A stretch of DNA of 64,000 nt from Lachnoanaerobaculum umeaense (GCF_003589745.1 NZ_CP032364.1:2542001-2606000); one strand, 5' to 3'. Numbered from the stretch's first letter, positions 43,514 through 52,607 are shown. The notes: generated by a model from the sequence alone, not told the origin. A program made the numbers and translations.

Positions 43514-45190
43514 TTATTGTCCCAGTGCTGCAAAGTAATTATCTAAATATGATTGATATATCTCTAAAAATCTTTGCAATCCATAGGCATCAAGTTTTTT
43601 AATGTATTCATTCCAATCCGCATCACTCATTCCGTTCATTATCCAGTCGGATTTCTTTGTATTGATCTCTTTTTTGATATCTGCCAAAAGATTGGATATT
43701 TCTTCTGTATCCTGTTGTGACATAAACACATTCGGATAAACATATTCTGTGTGCATATCAGGTGTGTAGATGTCCTTGATCCAATCCAGTCTATACTGTG
43801 CATCATCAGGAGTAGTTACATAAACATTGTAATACTCATTTAAAATAGCCAGTGGACCACCTACACTCTGTGCCTCTCTCACTTCTACCGGTGATACATC
43901 TCCTAAAGGAAGGTGCTTTAACATAGGATCTCCTTTTGAGTTGGTAGACATTTCAAATATATTGAATTTATCAGTTTCTCCATAAGTACCCCAGTTGTTC
44001 TGTGGTGACTGCAAAGGTGCATACATCTGATCAAGCCAGCTACATACCAAAGCCGGGTGCTTTGCAAGTGCTGTAACTACACAACGACCACGATCAAATC
44101 CACTTGTGAACGAACCGTTTTGTGGTGTAATATTTCTTGTATCTGCTGTAAGAGCCGGGAGTGGAACCCAATCTTTTAAATTATCAATATTTGCAACATC
44201 CCAGCTAAAGCAAACTCCGTATCTTCCGGATTTTCCTTTGGACACATATGTTGACCACTCCTGTGTAAAGCATTCAGGATCTATCAGCCCCTTAGCATAC
44301 AACTCATGTAACCACTTAATACCTTCTTTATACCCCTCCTGTGTTGCCGCACTGATAACTTTTTTATCATCTGTCACTGCAATATGGCGGTCTTTATCAG
44401 CATCACCATATCCTTCTCCAAAGCCGTTGATCAAAATAGCCGGATCCTGATCACCATTGTTTATTATACAGGACATTGGAATTATACTTCCCTCAATATT
44501 AAATTCAGACTGTATTTCACTTGCATGATCTTTAAACTGCTGCAATACATTTTCAAAGGATTTAATATCTGTCGGAACCTCCAGTCCCAAAAAGTCCAAC
44601 CATTTTTTATTTATATAGCTCATGCCTCCTACAGTTTGAATAGCTGTCTTTCCCTCTCCAAGTTGTTCTATCCATGGAAGTGAATATATATGACCGTCTG
44701 TAGCTGTAACCATGGCTCTATACTCAGGATATTTCTCAAAGACTTTCTTTAAATTAGGCATATCCTTATCAATATAATCTTCAAGTGGAATTATTACTCC
44801 CTGATCGGCGTATTTTAACAGATTGCTGTCACTAAAACCGCCTGAAAATACAAAGTCCTGTAAAGTTTTATAATTAACCATTTGAAGTGCTATCTTATCA
44901 CCCCACTGATCTGTAGGGATCGCAGTCCAATCTACATGTACATTGGTGGCTTCTTCAAGTCTTTCAAAGATGGCTCTCTTATTAGGATTAGGCTCTGATG
45001 CTGTAGGATATGAAATCAATCCTGTAATAGTTTCTTTTTCCTTTAATGGGAATGTATAACTCTCATCCAGTGCCTGATTTGTATCTGTCTGATTATATCC
45101 GAAAAATAGTTCTCCACATCCCGTTGTTGTAAATGCAACTGCTGCCACTGTTAATAATACCATGGTCTTTTTGTATATCTTTTTAATCAT
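43514..45190 (-). CDS. ABC sugar-binding lipoprotein, LplA type
   Basis: 558 residues from the ATG at 45190 (AAGGATG upstream); an outer frame of eight codons has no support. Lipobox TTGC at about 24. Long family-1 binding protein as paired with LplB/LplC permeases (ETITGLISYPTASEPNPNKRAIFERLEEATNVHVDW, GKSGRYGVCFSWDVANID). Ligand is probably a fructose-containing saccharide from the neighbouring GH32 (inference). Confidence 0.87.
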   Translation of the reverse strand: MIKKIYKKTMVLLTVAAVAFTTTGCGELFFGYNQTDTNQALDESYTFPLKEKETITGLISYPTASEPNPNKRAIFERLEEATNVHVDWTAIPTDQWGDKIALQMVNYKTLQDFVFSGGFSDSNLLKYADQGVIIPLEDYIDKDMPNLKKVFEKYPEYRAMVTATDGHIYSLPWIEQLGEGKTAIQTVGGMSYINKKWLDFLGLEVPTDIKSFENVLQQFKDHASEIQSEFNIEGSIIPMSCIINNGDQDPAILINGFGEGYGDADKDRHIAVTDDKKVISAATQEGYKEGIKWLHELYAKGLIDPECFTQEWSTYVSKGKSGRYGVCFSWDVANIDNLKDWVPLPALTADTRNITPQNGSFTSGFDRGRCVVTALAKHPALVCSWLDQMYAPLQSPQNNWGTYGETDKFNIFEMSTNSKGDPMLKHLPLGDVSPVEVREAQSVGGPLAILNEYYNVYVTTPDDAQYRLDWIKDIYTPDMHTEYVYPNVFMSQQDTEEISNLLADIKKEINTKKSDWIMNGMSDADWNEYIKKLDAYGLQRFLEIYQSYLDNYFAALGQ

Positions 45191-45210
45191 AATGACATCC
45201 TTTCCACTTA

Positions 45211-46110
45211 TCAACCCTTTACAGAACCTGCCATTATACCCGCATCAAAATATTTTTGGAAGAACGGATACATTGCAATCAGAGGCAGAGAAGAAATAAT
45301 AATAGTTGCATATTTTAAAAGCTCACCGATTTGTGCTCTTGCCGCTGTACTTTGAATATCTGCAATCATACCTGATTGAGGTTGATTCTGTATCAATATT
45401 GCACGAAGTACAAGCTGTAACGGTTGCTTTGCTTCATCACTTAAATATACCATTGCATCAAAGTAACTATTCCACATTACGACAAATTGCCATAGCACCA
45501 GCACCGCTATTACAGGCTTACATACAGGCAAAAGTATTTTAAAGAAATATGTTATTTCATTGGCACCGTCCACCTCTGCCGCCTCACGAAGCTCAGCAGG
45601 TATATTCTGGTAGTAAGTTCTTGCAATGATCATGTTCCAAACGCTGAATGCACCCGGAAGAATAATTGCCCACATACTGTTTAATAAGCCCAAATCACTG
45701 ATAACAAGATATGTCGGAATAAGTCCTCCTCCAAAAAACATTGTAATAACGAAGATAATATTGATTAACTTTCTTCCACGAAAGTCAGGTCTTGACATAG
45801 GATATGCTGCAAGAAGTGTAATCATTACAGATACCACTGTAAAAACCACTGAATACACTATAGCATTGTAAAATCCTACCCAGATCTGTTTATTACTTAT
45901 TACACGCTCATATGCTGTGGCTGTCCATTTGCTGAAGTCAAAGCTTATACCGCTGTTTTGCAATGTTACAGGATCAATAAATGATGCTACGATAATATAT
46001 ATTATCGGTATGATTATCGAAAAAACAAAAAGTCCCAAAAAGATATTTCCGCCAAGGGTAAACACTTTATCTGAAGTACTTTGTGATAAAAATGATTTTT
46101 TCCTCTTCAT
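45211..46110 (-). CDS. ABC sugar importer permease, LplC/YtcP type
   Basis: 299 residues, six helices. Family segments: GISFDFSKWTATAYERVISNKQIWVGFYNAIVYSVVFT, MFFGGGLIPTYLVISDLGLLNSMWAIILPGAFSVWNMIIARTYYQNIPAELREAAEVDGANEITYFFKILLPVCKPVIAVLVLW (EAA loop). C-terminus FFQKYFDAGIMAGSVKG is typical. Lies 3 bp after the other permease. Confidence 0.94.
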   Translation of the reverse strand: MKRKKSFLSQSTSDKVFTLGGNIFLGLFVFSIIIPIIYIIVASFIDPVTLQNSGISFDFSKWTATAYERVISNKQIWVGFYNAIVYSVVFTVVSVMITLLAAYPMSRPDFRGRKLINIIFVITMFFGGGLIPTYLVISDLGLLNSMWAIILPGAFSVWNMIIARTYYQNIPAELREAAEVDGANEITYFFKILLPVCKPVIAVLVLWQFVVMWNSYFDAMVYLSDEAKQPLQLVLRAILIQNQPQSGMIADIQSTAARAQIGELLKYATIIISSLPLIAMYPFFQKYFDAGIMAGSVKG

Positions 46111-46113
46111 AAT

Positions 46114-47043
46114 CTAAATTCCCTTTCCATCATTCATCTTTGCCACGATCTTGTTAATGGCAATCAACAATATAACATTGATAACGGTATTGAAAAGACC
46201 TACCGCAGTAGAAAAGCTGTAATCTCCGTCCAGAAGACCTTTCTTATACACATAAGTTGCAATAATCTCAGATGATTTTAAGTTCATATCGGTTTGTAAT
46301 GCATAGGCTTTTTCAAAACCGATACTCATAATATTTCCTGCCTGCATAATGAATTGAATCACAACGATATCCTTGATTGCAGGCCAGTCAACCACTTTAA
46401 TCTGTTGCCAGATATTTGCACCGTCCAGCTCAGCCGCCTCACGAAGCTCCTGACTTGCATTGGAAAGTGCAGCCGTGTACATAATAGACGCCCAGCCTGC
46501 ACCCTGCCAGATACCTGAAAAAATATAAATACTTCTGAATGCTTCCGGCATCGTCATAAAGTTTATACTTGATCCGAACAGATGATTAATAGGACCTGTG
46601 ACTGAAAGGAGAATTCTTACCATACCGCAAAGTACAATAACAGAAACAAAATTCGGCATATACAGTATTGTTTGAATTTTCTTTTTTATATTATTGCTTC
46701 CAATTCTGTTTAACAGTAATGCCAAAATGATAGGAACCGGAAATCCCCAAAGTAATCCATAGGCACTCAGTTTCAATGTATTGGCTAAATATCTCATAAA
46801 ATCAGGTGATGATAGGAAACGCTCGAAGAACTTAAATCCGACCCATTCACTTCCGACTATTCCCTTAATGGGATTAAACCTTTGAAATGCGATTAAAATA
46901 CCGCCCATTGGAAGATACCTAAATATAAGTGTCAACAAAAGTGCCGGCCCTATAAAAATAATATAGAGTTCCCAGTGTTTCGACATATAACTGAGCATTG
47001 ATTCCGGTTTTTTAACATTTACATCTTGACGTTTTGTTTCCAT
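46114..47043 (-). CDS. ABC sugar importer permease, LplB/YteP type
   Basis: 309 residues, six helices. Segments: WELYIIFIGPALLLTLIFRYLPMGGILIAFQRFNPIKGIVGSEWVGFKFFERF and the EAA loop NASQELREAAELDGANIWQQIKVVDWPAIKDIVVIQFI. First gene of the operon. No ATPase gene is present, as is usual for this class, which borrows a shared MsmX-type ATPase encoded elsewhere. Confidence 0.94.
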   Translation of the reverse strand: METKRQDVNVKKPESMLSYMSKHWELYIIFIGPALLLTLIFRYLPMGGILIAFQRFNPIKGIVGSEWVGFKFFERFLSSPDFMRYLANTLKLSAYGLLWGFPVPIILALLLNRIGSNNIKKKIQTILYMPNFVSVIVLCGMVRILLSVTGPINHLFGSSINFMTMPEAFRSIYIFSGIWQGAGWASIMYTAALSNASQELREAAELDGANIWQQIKVVDWPAIKDIVVIQFIMQAGNIMSIGFEKAYALQTDMNLKSSEIIATYVYKKGLLDGDYSFSTAVGLFNTVINVILLIAINKIVAKMNDGKGI

Positions 47044-47085
47044 AAAACCTCCTTATTAACTTAATACTGTTAATCTGTTATGCTC

Positions 47086-47114
47086 ATAATAGTTTTATTT
47101 TTACATAAAGTCAA
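47086..47114 (-). promoter_or_regulatory. Promoter of the beta-fructosidase/ABC operon
   Basis: Minus strand -35 TTGACT (47109-47114) and -10 TATTAT (47086-47091), 17-bp spacing. A palindromic operator begins 7 bp upstream of the -35 box. Confidence 0.7.
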
Positions 47115-47121
47115 TACTTTA

Positions 47122-47137
47122 TTTTACATTTGTAAAA
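47122..47137. promoter_or_regulatory. Operator palindrome 1 (LacI-type regulator)
   Basis: TTTTACATTTGTAAAA, perfect 7-2-7 inverted repeat between the divergent operons. An identical copy lies at 47237-47252 and a half site (TTTTTACATTTG) at about 47153-47164. Confidence 0.75.
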
Positions 47138-47236
47138 ATTATTTGATTTATATTTTTACATTTGCCCATTATTTTGACTACCAAATATAAAATATCTATG
47201 ATATAATGTATCTAGTAAACTATATAACTATTTTTA

Positions 47237-47252
47237 TTTTACATTTGTAAAA
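47237..47252. promoter_or_regulatory. Operator palindrome 2 (LacI-type regulator)
   Basis: Identical to the palindrome at 47122-47137, 115 bp away, and 25 bp before the regulator start. Two identical sites suggest looping and autoregulation. Confidence 0.75.
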
Positions 47253-47277
47253 ATGATATAGTACGAAAGGAAGAAAA

Positions 47278-48339
47278 ATGTCACAAAGGATTACTTTACA
47301 GGATATAGCTGATGAACTGGGCGTTTCAAGAAATACTGTATCAAAAGCAATAAATAATACAGGTATTCTTTCTGAATCCACTAAAAAGAAGGTCCTTGCA
47401 AAAGCTATAGAAATGGGGTATAAGCAATTCTCCTATGTGGATTTTGATAATGTAAGCAATCAACTCCAGATAAATAATGAAAAAACTGAGATAGCTTTAC
47501 TTACTACATGGTTTTTAAACGGTTCTCATTTTTCAGCACCCATGCTTGATAAGTTTCAGTTAGAGATCTCTAAATTCGGATACTCTATGAGTATGCATAT
47601 TGTGCGTGATGAAGATATAAAAAATCTTACATTGCCGGCTTCTCTTCACAATGACAGATTGGCAGGCATTATGTGTATTGAAGTTTTTGACTATGAATAT
47701 GCTTCCATGCTTTCCACTTTAGATATACCGGTACTTTTTTTAGATTCTCCTATAGATGCACATAAAGAACCTCTAGGTGTAGACAAGCTTTTAATGGAAA
47801 ATTCTTCACCTATTATTTCTTTTATATCAAGAGAAGTGCAAAAAGGCATTTCTCGTATAGGCTATGTCGGAGAATATTTACATTGTCAATCATTTTTTGA
47901 AAGATATATGGCATATCGCACCGGTATGAATCTACATAAGCTGCAAATCAATGAGAACTGGTGTCTTACCGGAAACAAACCCGGAAAGTTGCATCCTGAC
48001 ACAAATGACTATCAATCTTACTTACAGGAAGAGCTGGAAAAACTTTCTGTACTGCCTGAGGTATTTATCTGTGCTAACGACTTTGTCGCATCTGATTTGA
48101 TCAATGTTTTAAATAAAATGAATATCAAAGTTCCTAAAGAGATTAAGGTCCTTGGATTTGATGATGCTCCGGAAGCACGCATCATATCTCCAAATCTGTC
48201 CAGTGTGCATATACATAGTCAGATTTTAGGATTTTCAGCAACCCAACTGCTGCTATCAAGAATAAAGGATCCTGATATGAACTTCAGAACCATGCATTGT
48301 GAAACAAACCTCGTTCTTCGTGAATCGACAGGAGATTAA
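47278..48339 (+). CDS. LacI-family transcriptional regulator
   Basis: 353 residues. Helix-turn-helix ITLQDIADELGVSRNTVSKAINNTGILSESTKKKVLAKAIEMGY (about 4-48), then a sugar-binding effector domain ending with PEVFICANDFVASDLINVLNKMNIKVPKEIKVLGFDDAPEARIISPNLSSVHI. The QLLLSRI...NLVLRESTGD end is normal. Divergent from the GH32/ABC operon and flanked by its likely operators, so it should control that operon. AAAGGAAG precedes the ATG. Confidence 0.92.
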   Translation: MSQRITLQDIADELGVSRNTVSKAINNTGILSESTKKKVLAKAIEMGYKQFSYVDFDNVSNQLQINNEKTEIALLTTWFLNGSHFSAPMLDKFQLEISKFGYSMSMHIVRDEDIKNLTLPASLHNDRLAGIMCIEVFDYEYASMLSTLDIPVLFLDSPIDAHKEPLGVDKLLMENSSPIISFISREVQKGISRIGYVGEYLHCQSFFERYMAYRTGMNLHKLQINENWCLTGNKPGKLHPDTNDYQSYLQEELEKLSVLPEVFICANDFVASDLINVLNKMNIKVPKEIKVLGFDDAPEARIISPNLSSVHIHSQILGFSATQLLLSRIKDPDMNFRTMHCETNLVLRESTGD

Positions 48340-48343
48340 TGTT

Positions 48344-48982
48344 ATGAAAAATTTATTTAACCCTGACAATCCTATAATGAACTTTATAGGTAAGCTGCTT
48401 GACTGTTTTTTTCTAAATATCTTATGGGTAATAACTTCTATTCCTATTATAACAGCAGGTGCAGCCACCACTGCTCTTTACTACTGTACAATTAAGCTGG
48501 CAAAAGATGAGCCTATGGCTTTGTTTACAGACTATTTTCATTCTTTTAAGCTAAACTTTATACCTGCCACCAAGTTGACAGTTATTCTTCTTATAATTGG
48601 CGGTGTACTCGGCACAGATGCCTATATTTTTTTGCATATTAAAATGCCGGTGCTTCTATGGTGTATAGGCATGGGACTTTTAGCTTTGTTTACTATTTTT
48701 TATACAATTGTTTTGCTCTATGTGTTTGTACTTCTGTCTCATTTTGATAACAGTGTCAAGAATATGATTTGTAATGCCTTTGTAGTAGGTATACGCTTCA
48801 TATTTTGTACTATTATAATTGCATCCATACACTTTATAGTATTTTTTATTACTATAAAACTGTTTTTTCCTCTTCTATTTTTAGGTATGGGCTTCATTGC
48901 TTTTTTAAGTTCATATTTTTTAAAAAATATAATTTTTTATATTGAAGAGAGCCAAAATAAAAGGGGAAGGGTAAATGAATAA
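48344..48982 (+). CDS. DUF624 (YesL-like) membrane protein
   Basis: 212 residues, about five helices. MKNLFNPDNPIMNFIGKLLDCFFLNILWVITSIPIITAGAATTALYYCTIKL is the DUF624 signature region. These proteins often accompany LplABC-type sugar importers; role unknown. AGGAG lies 9 bp before the ATG at 48344; an upstream in-frame ATG lies inside the regulator gene. Confidence 0.88.
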   Translation: MKNLFNPDNPIMNFIGKLLDCFFLNILWVITSIPIITAGAATTALYYCTIKLAKDEPMALFTDYFHSFKLNFIPATKLTVILLIIGGVLGTDAYIFLHIKMPVLLWCIGMGLLALFTIFYTIVLLYVFVLLSHFDNSVKNMICNAFVVGIRFIFCTIIIASIHFIVFFITIKLFFPLLFLGMGFIAFLSSYFLKNIIFYIEESQNKRGRVNE

Positions 48983-49565
48983 TTATAATTTACATGGCAG
49001 AAAAAAACTGGAATATATATGGGACTATTATAAACTGCCTATTATTACCGGTATTATTATATTTTATATTGTCGGCTATTTTTCTTATAAGTTTATCACT
49101 AAAAAAAATACTTTATTATCTGTAGCCACTGTTAATATAGAGTTTTCACCTGAAAACACTATGAAACTTTCAGATGAATATCTCAAACATAAGAATTTAA
49201 GTAATAAAAGATATAATATTGATTTTTTTAATAATCTAATGTCTGAGGGAAATATAAATGATGGAACTTCATATGAATATGCCTATGCTTCATCAATGAA
49301 GTTACTTGCTTTAATGACTGATAAAGCTTTAGATGTTGTAATAATGGATGATAAGGCTTATCAGACTTTTTCAGACAATGAATATTTATATTTTCTTGAC
49401 CATTTTGAACTTTATAAATACATAACTCCAAAAAATGATGCTATATGTATTTCAAGTCCTTATTTTTCATCTGATATATATATAGGTATAATACAAAACA
49501 GTCAACATATAGATGAATCCCTCCGGTATATTCAATATCTAATAAATATTTTATCCAACTCTTAG
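48975..49565 (+). CDS. Unknown single-pass membrane protein
   Basis: 196 residues, overlapping the DUF624 gene by 8 bp with AAGGGGAAGGG upstream. N-terminal WDYYKLPIITGIIIFYIVGYFSYKFI is one membrane helix after a cationic stretch; the remainder is outside or inside as a soluble domain rich in Tyr, Asn and Asp (DVVIMDDKAYQTFSDNEYLYFLDHFELYKYITPKNDAICISSP). I do not recognise it. Position suggests a partner of DUF624 in the same sugar-uptake unit. Confidence 0.75.
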   Translation: MNNYNLHGRKKLEYIWDYYKLPIITGIIIFYIVGYFSYKFITKKNTLLSVATVNIEFSPENTMKLSDEYLKHKNLSNKRYNIDFFNNLMSEGNINDGTSYEYAYASSMKLLALMTDKALDVVIMDDKAYQTFSDNEYLYFLDHFELYKYITPKNDAICISSPYFSSDIYIGIIQNSQHIDESLRYIQYLINILSNS

Positions 49566-49577
49566 TATAAATATAAA

Positions 49578-49599
49578 AAGCCGACATCTCTGTCGGCTT
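49578..49599 (+). terminator. Terminator of the lacI-DUF624 unit
   Basis: AAGCCGACA pairs with TGTCGGCTT across TCTC; GTATTTTT follows. Confidence 0.87.
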
Positions 49600-49775
49600 G
49601 TATTTTTGGGAGGAGAGCCGATATGTACCGGCTCGAGTATTATGAAAAAAATCTTTTATTTTTATAGACTAGCTATCTCTTGTCTATGTAATGAATTATA
49701 GAAAACAAAAGTGGCTAAAGTTTGTTTTTTATGTAAAAGGTTTTTGAATTGGATATGAACATTATATGAACTCTA

Positions 49776-49803
49776 CAATTTTTCTCTATATACTTTTTAA
49801 AAT
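49776..49803 (-). pseudogene. Fossil of an rpn gene 3' end
   Basis: 28 bp that match the end of rpn copies 2 and 3 with a single mismatch; on the minus strand it reads FKKYIEKN where rpn copies end FKKYIKKN, but the stop is lost. No more of the gene is visible. Confidence 0.5.
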
Positions 49804-49805
49804 AA

Positions 49806-49846
49806 AAAGACCACCATATCCCTTTTGGGGAATATATGGCGATCTT
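49806..49846 (-). terminator. Terminator of metNIQ
   Basis: On the minus strand a long imperfect stem (AAGATCG-CCATAT ... ATATGG-TGGTCTT) closes around CCCCAAAAGGG and is followed by TTTTATTTT. Confidence 0.8.
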
Positions 49847-49872
49847 TAATTTATTCAATCTTTTTAAAAAAT

Positions 49873-50751
49873 TTACTTCCAAGCTGGTATATAAGCACCT
49901 TTGTAGGTATCTTCTATGACTTTCTTTACATCATCACTCTGGAATGCTTTTACTACCTTTTGATAATTCTCATTATCCTTATCTTCAATTCTTGCAACAA
50001 TAATATTTACATAAGGATTATCTGCACCATCCTCAGTCTTTTCAAGGTAAATAGAATCTTTCTCAGGATTAAGTCCATTGTCTACAGCATGTCCTCCATT
50101 AATCACTGCAGCTGCCACATCAGGTAAAAGACTTGGTGTATTTGCAGCTTCTACTTCTGTGAACTTGATATTCTTCGGATTCTCAGTAATATCACTCAGA
50201 GTAGGTGTATATCCTGCCTCAGGATTTACTTTAATAACTCCTGCACTCTCAAGCACTTTCAATGCTCTACCACCATTTGTCGCATCACTTGGTATAGCTA
50301 TAGTATCTCCATCTTTTAATTCTGAAAGGTCAGTGATTTTCTTTGAATATACACCAAGAGGAGCTATTATGGTATCGCCTATAGCTTCAATCTTATATCC
50401 ATTGTCCTTAATATCATTTGCAAGATATGCCTTATGCTGGAAAGCGTTCAAGTCTATCTCTCCATCATTCAAAGCTCTATTTGGCAGTGAATAATCTGCA
50501 AACTTTACAAGCTCCAATGTAATACCATCCTTAGCCATTGCCTCTATTACCGGAGTCCATTGCTCGTTATTTTCTCCTACAACACCAAGCTTGATAGTTG
50601 TAGAACCCTCAGCCTTTGTGCTTTCTCCTGCAGTACCGCTTGCATTATCTCCTGTCGCAGTATTTGTATCTGCCTTCTGGCTTGAACCACATGCAGTAAG
50701 TCCCAATGCAAGTATTGCACCTACTGCCAATAATTTACTTAATTTTCTCAT
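49873..50751 (-). CDS. metQ: Methionine ABC importer binding lipoprotein
   Basis: 292 residues from the ATG at 50751, which has GGAGG upstream; 17 extra in-frame codons upstream lack support. Lipobox LTAC (Cys20), then NlpA/MetQ domain: KLGVVGENNEQWTPVIEAMAKDGITLELVKFADYSLPNRALNDGEIDLNAFQHKAYL, and AAVINGGHAVDNGLNPEKDSIYLEKT. Delivers methionine to MetI. The ligand could be D- or L-methionine. Confidence 0.95.
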   Translation of the reverse strand: MRKLSKLLAVGAILALGLTACGSSQKADTNTATGDNASGTAGESTKAEGSTTIKLGVVGENNEQWTPVIEAMAKDGITLELVKFADYSLPNRALNDGEIDLNAFQHKAYLANDIKDNGYKIEAIGDTIIAPLGVYSKKITDLSELKDGDTIAIPSDATNGGRALKVLESAGVIKVNPEAGYTPTLSDITENPKNIKFTEVEAANTPSLLPDVAAAVINGGHAVDNGLNPEKDSIYLEKTEDGADNPYVNIIVARIEDKDNENYQKVVKAFQSDDVKKVIEDTYKGAYIPAWK

Positions 50752-50822
50752 AATAAACCTCCTTATGATTATATATTTTATTAGTGACTTGAACAAAATC
50801 AAATCACTATATAAAACCTATT

Positions 50823-51503
50823 TTAATGTGTACTTTTCTTTATAGCTCTGTTTCCAAATCCCTGTATCAAGCTTACCATCATAAGTATAATGATTACTGT
50901 TACATAGGTTACATCTGTTTGATTTCTTTGATGTCCGTATCTTATAGCAAAGTCCCCAAGACCTCCACCACCTATAGCTCCCGCCATTGCTGTGAGGCCC
51001 AAAAGTGAAATAAATGTAATCTGTACACCTCTGATAATACCAGGCAAGCTTTCTCTAAGATACACTCTGAATATTATCTCTATAGGTGATGAACCCATAC
51101 TCTGTGCAGCCTCTATCAGCCCATTGTCCACTTCATATAGTGCACTTTCAATCTGCCTTGTAAAGAAAGGTACTGTGCCAAATACCAGTGGAAGTATCGC
51201 TCCTTTAGTACCTATTGCAGTTCCTACCACCATTCTTGTAAACGGTATAAGTGCTGCAAGCAATATTACAAAAGGGATAGATCTAAATACATTTATTAAC
51301 TTATCAAGTATATTGTAGACAAAAATATTCCTAAGTATACCCTTTGGTTGGGTAACCACCATTATGACTCCAAATATAAGTCCGAAAAAAAGTGAAATCG
51401 CACCTGATAATACCATCATATTCAGAGTTTGTAAAGTCGCATCTATAAGCTCATCAGGTTTAGCCGATATGTTTGGTAAGAGAATGTGTAGAAATTCTTT
51501 CAT
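50823..51503 (-). CDS. metI: Methionine ABC importer permease
   Basis: 226 residues, five helices. INVFRSIPFVILLAALIPFTRMVVGTAIGTKGAILPLVFGTVPFFTRQIESALYEVDNGLIEAAQSMGSSPIEIIFRVYLRESLPGIIRGVQITFISLLGLTAMAGAIGGGGLGDFAIRYGHQR is the MetI core. It overlaps the end of metN by 44 bp; the ATG has AAAGG and GGAGG upstream. Confidence 0.95.
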   Translation of the reverse strand: MKEFLHILLPNISAKPDELIDATLQTLNMMVLSGAISLFFGLIFGVIMVVTQPKGILRNIFVYNILDKLINVFRSIPFVILLAALIPFTRMVVGTAIGTKGAILPLVFGTVPFFTRQIESALYEVDNGLIEAAQSMGSSPIEIIFRVYLRESLPGIIRGVQITFISLLGLTAMAGAIGGGGLGDFAIRYGHQRNQTDVTYVTVIIILMMVSLIQGFGNRAIKKSTH

Positions 51504-52530
51504 CCTTTATCACCTCCACTCCTACTTCTTTATCATGCAGATAATTTATAGCAGCATCTATGTCTTCTCTTTTTCCACTAACTATTGCCACTGTTCCACC
51601 TATCGGAGCATCCTTTACTATCTCAACATCTGCATATATTATATTTAGATTTATATTAAACTTTCTGGATATCTCAGAAATCAATGCCTCAGAGGTGTTG
51701 GCCTTCTTATAGCTGAGTCTTAATATGACCTCTCCCGGTTTTAATTTAGCTACATCTGAACCTGAAGCAATAAGTCCTTCTATCTTTTGAAGATTTGAGG
51801 TCGTCTTTATAAAGTCTTTTGTAATCTGATGTTTTGGATTGGCAAAAATAGAGAAAACATCTCCTTCTTCCACCACATTTCCATTTTCCATTACTGCAAC
51901 TCTGTCACATATTTGCTTTACCACTGCCATCTCATGTGTGATGACTACTATGGTGATACCCAGTTTCTTGTTTAAATCTTGTAAAAGTTCCAAAATGGAA
52001 GCTGTGGTCTGTGGATCAAGTGCCGAGGTCGCCTCATCACATAAAAGAACCTTCGGATCATTTGCCAATGCTCTTGCTATTGCCACTCTTTGTTTTTGTC
52101 CACCTGAGAGCTGGCTTGGATAAGCGTTCTCTTTATCTGCTATATCCACAAGTGATAACAGTTCTCTTACCTTTTTTCTCTTTGCTTCCTTTGATAATCT
52201 ACATCCAAAAAGCGAATACTCTACATTTCCTGCCACTGTTCTGGATGGCATCAAGTTAAAATGTTGGAAAATCATCCCAATCTTTTTCCTTGCCATCCTA
52301 AGATCTCTAGCCTTGAGGGCTGTCAAATCATTGCCGTCTACAATCACATTTCCTGTATCAGGTCTTTCCAATAGATTTATGCATCTGACAAGTGTAGACT
52401 TTCCTGCACCGGAAAATCCTATTATGCCAAATATTTCTCCCTTATCAATCACTAAAGATACATCTTTTACTGCATGTACAGTATTGTTTCCGGCACTGAA
52501 ATTCTTAGTAACATTTTTCAGTTCAATCAT
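51460..52530 (-). CDS. metN: Methionine ABC importer ATPase with NIL domain
   Basis: 356 residues. ATPase: GFSGAGKST, MIFQHFNLMPSRTVAGNVEYSL, LSGGQKQRVAIARAL, VLLCDEATSALD. C-terminal NIL domain (about 260-345, PGEVILRLSYKKANTSEALISEISRKFNINLNIIYADVEIVKDAPIGGTVAIV) binds methionine and inhibits transport in known MetN proteins. No SAM riboswitch or S-box is visible upstream. Confidence 0.96.
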   Translation of the reverse strand: MIELKNVTKNFSAGNNTVHAVKDVSLVIDKGEIFGIIGFSGAGKSTLVRCINLLERPDTGNVIVDGNDLTALKARDLRMARKKIGMIFQHFNLMPSRTVAGNVEYSLFGCRLSKEAKRKKVRELLSLVDIADKENAYPSQLSGGQKQRVAIARALANDPKVLLCDEATSALDPQTTASILELLQDLNKKLGITIVVITHEMAVVKQICDRVAVMENGNVVEEGDVFSIFANPKHQITKDFIKTTSNLQKIEGLIASGSDVAKLKPGEVILRLSYKKANTSEALISEISRKFNINLNIIYADVEIVKDAPIGGTVAIVSGKREDIDAAINYLHDKEVGVEVIKDERISTHSLTKHIG

Positions 52531-52568
52531 TGTATCCTTATTTCCTCATTCCTATTATGTTAGTGGGT

Positions 52569-52607
52569 ATTATAAAGCACCTGCAAAAAAATTGCAAGCG
52601 CTTTATA
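52569..52607 (-). promoter_or_regulatory. metN promoter embedded in a palindrome
   Basis: Minus strand -35 TTGCAA (52592-52597) and -10 TATAAT (52569-52574), 17-bp spacing. The whole promoter sits in an inverted repeat (TATAAAGCGCTTGCA against TGCAGGTGCTTTATA, 13 of 15 paired) that resembles a terminator for trkH but has no T tail. It may combine promoter and operator; AAGCGCTT is cre-like. Confidence 0.55.

Larger units (their letters stand above)
49600..49872. other. Intergenic region with hairpin and an rpn fossil
   Basis: GAGCCG and CGGCTC around 49615-49634 form a second small hairpin. 49776-49803 matches the rpn 3' end. The metQ terminator lies at 49806-49846. Nothing else is recognised. 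Confidence 0.5.
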
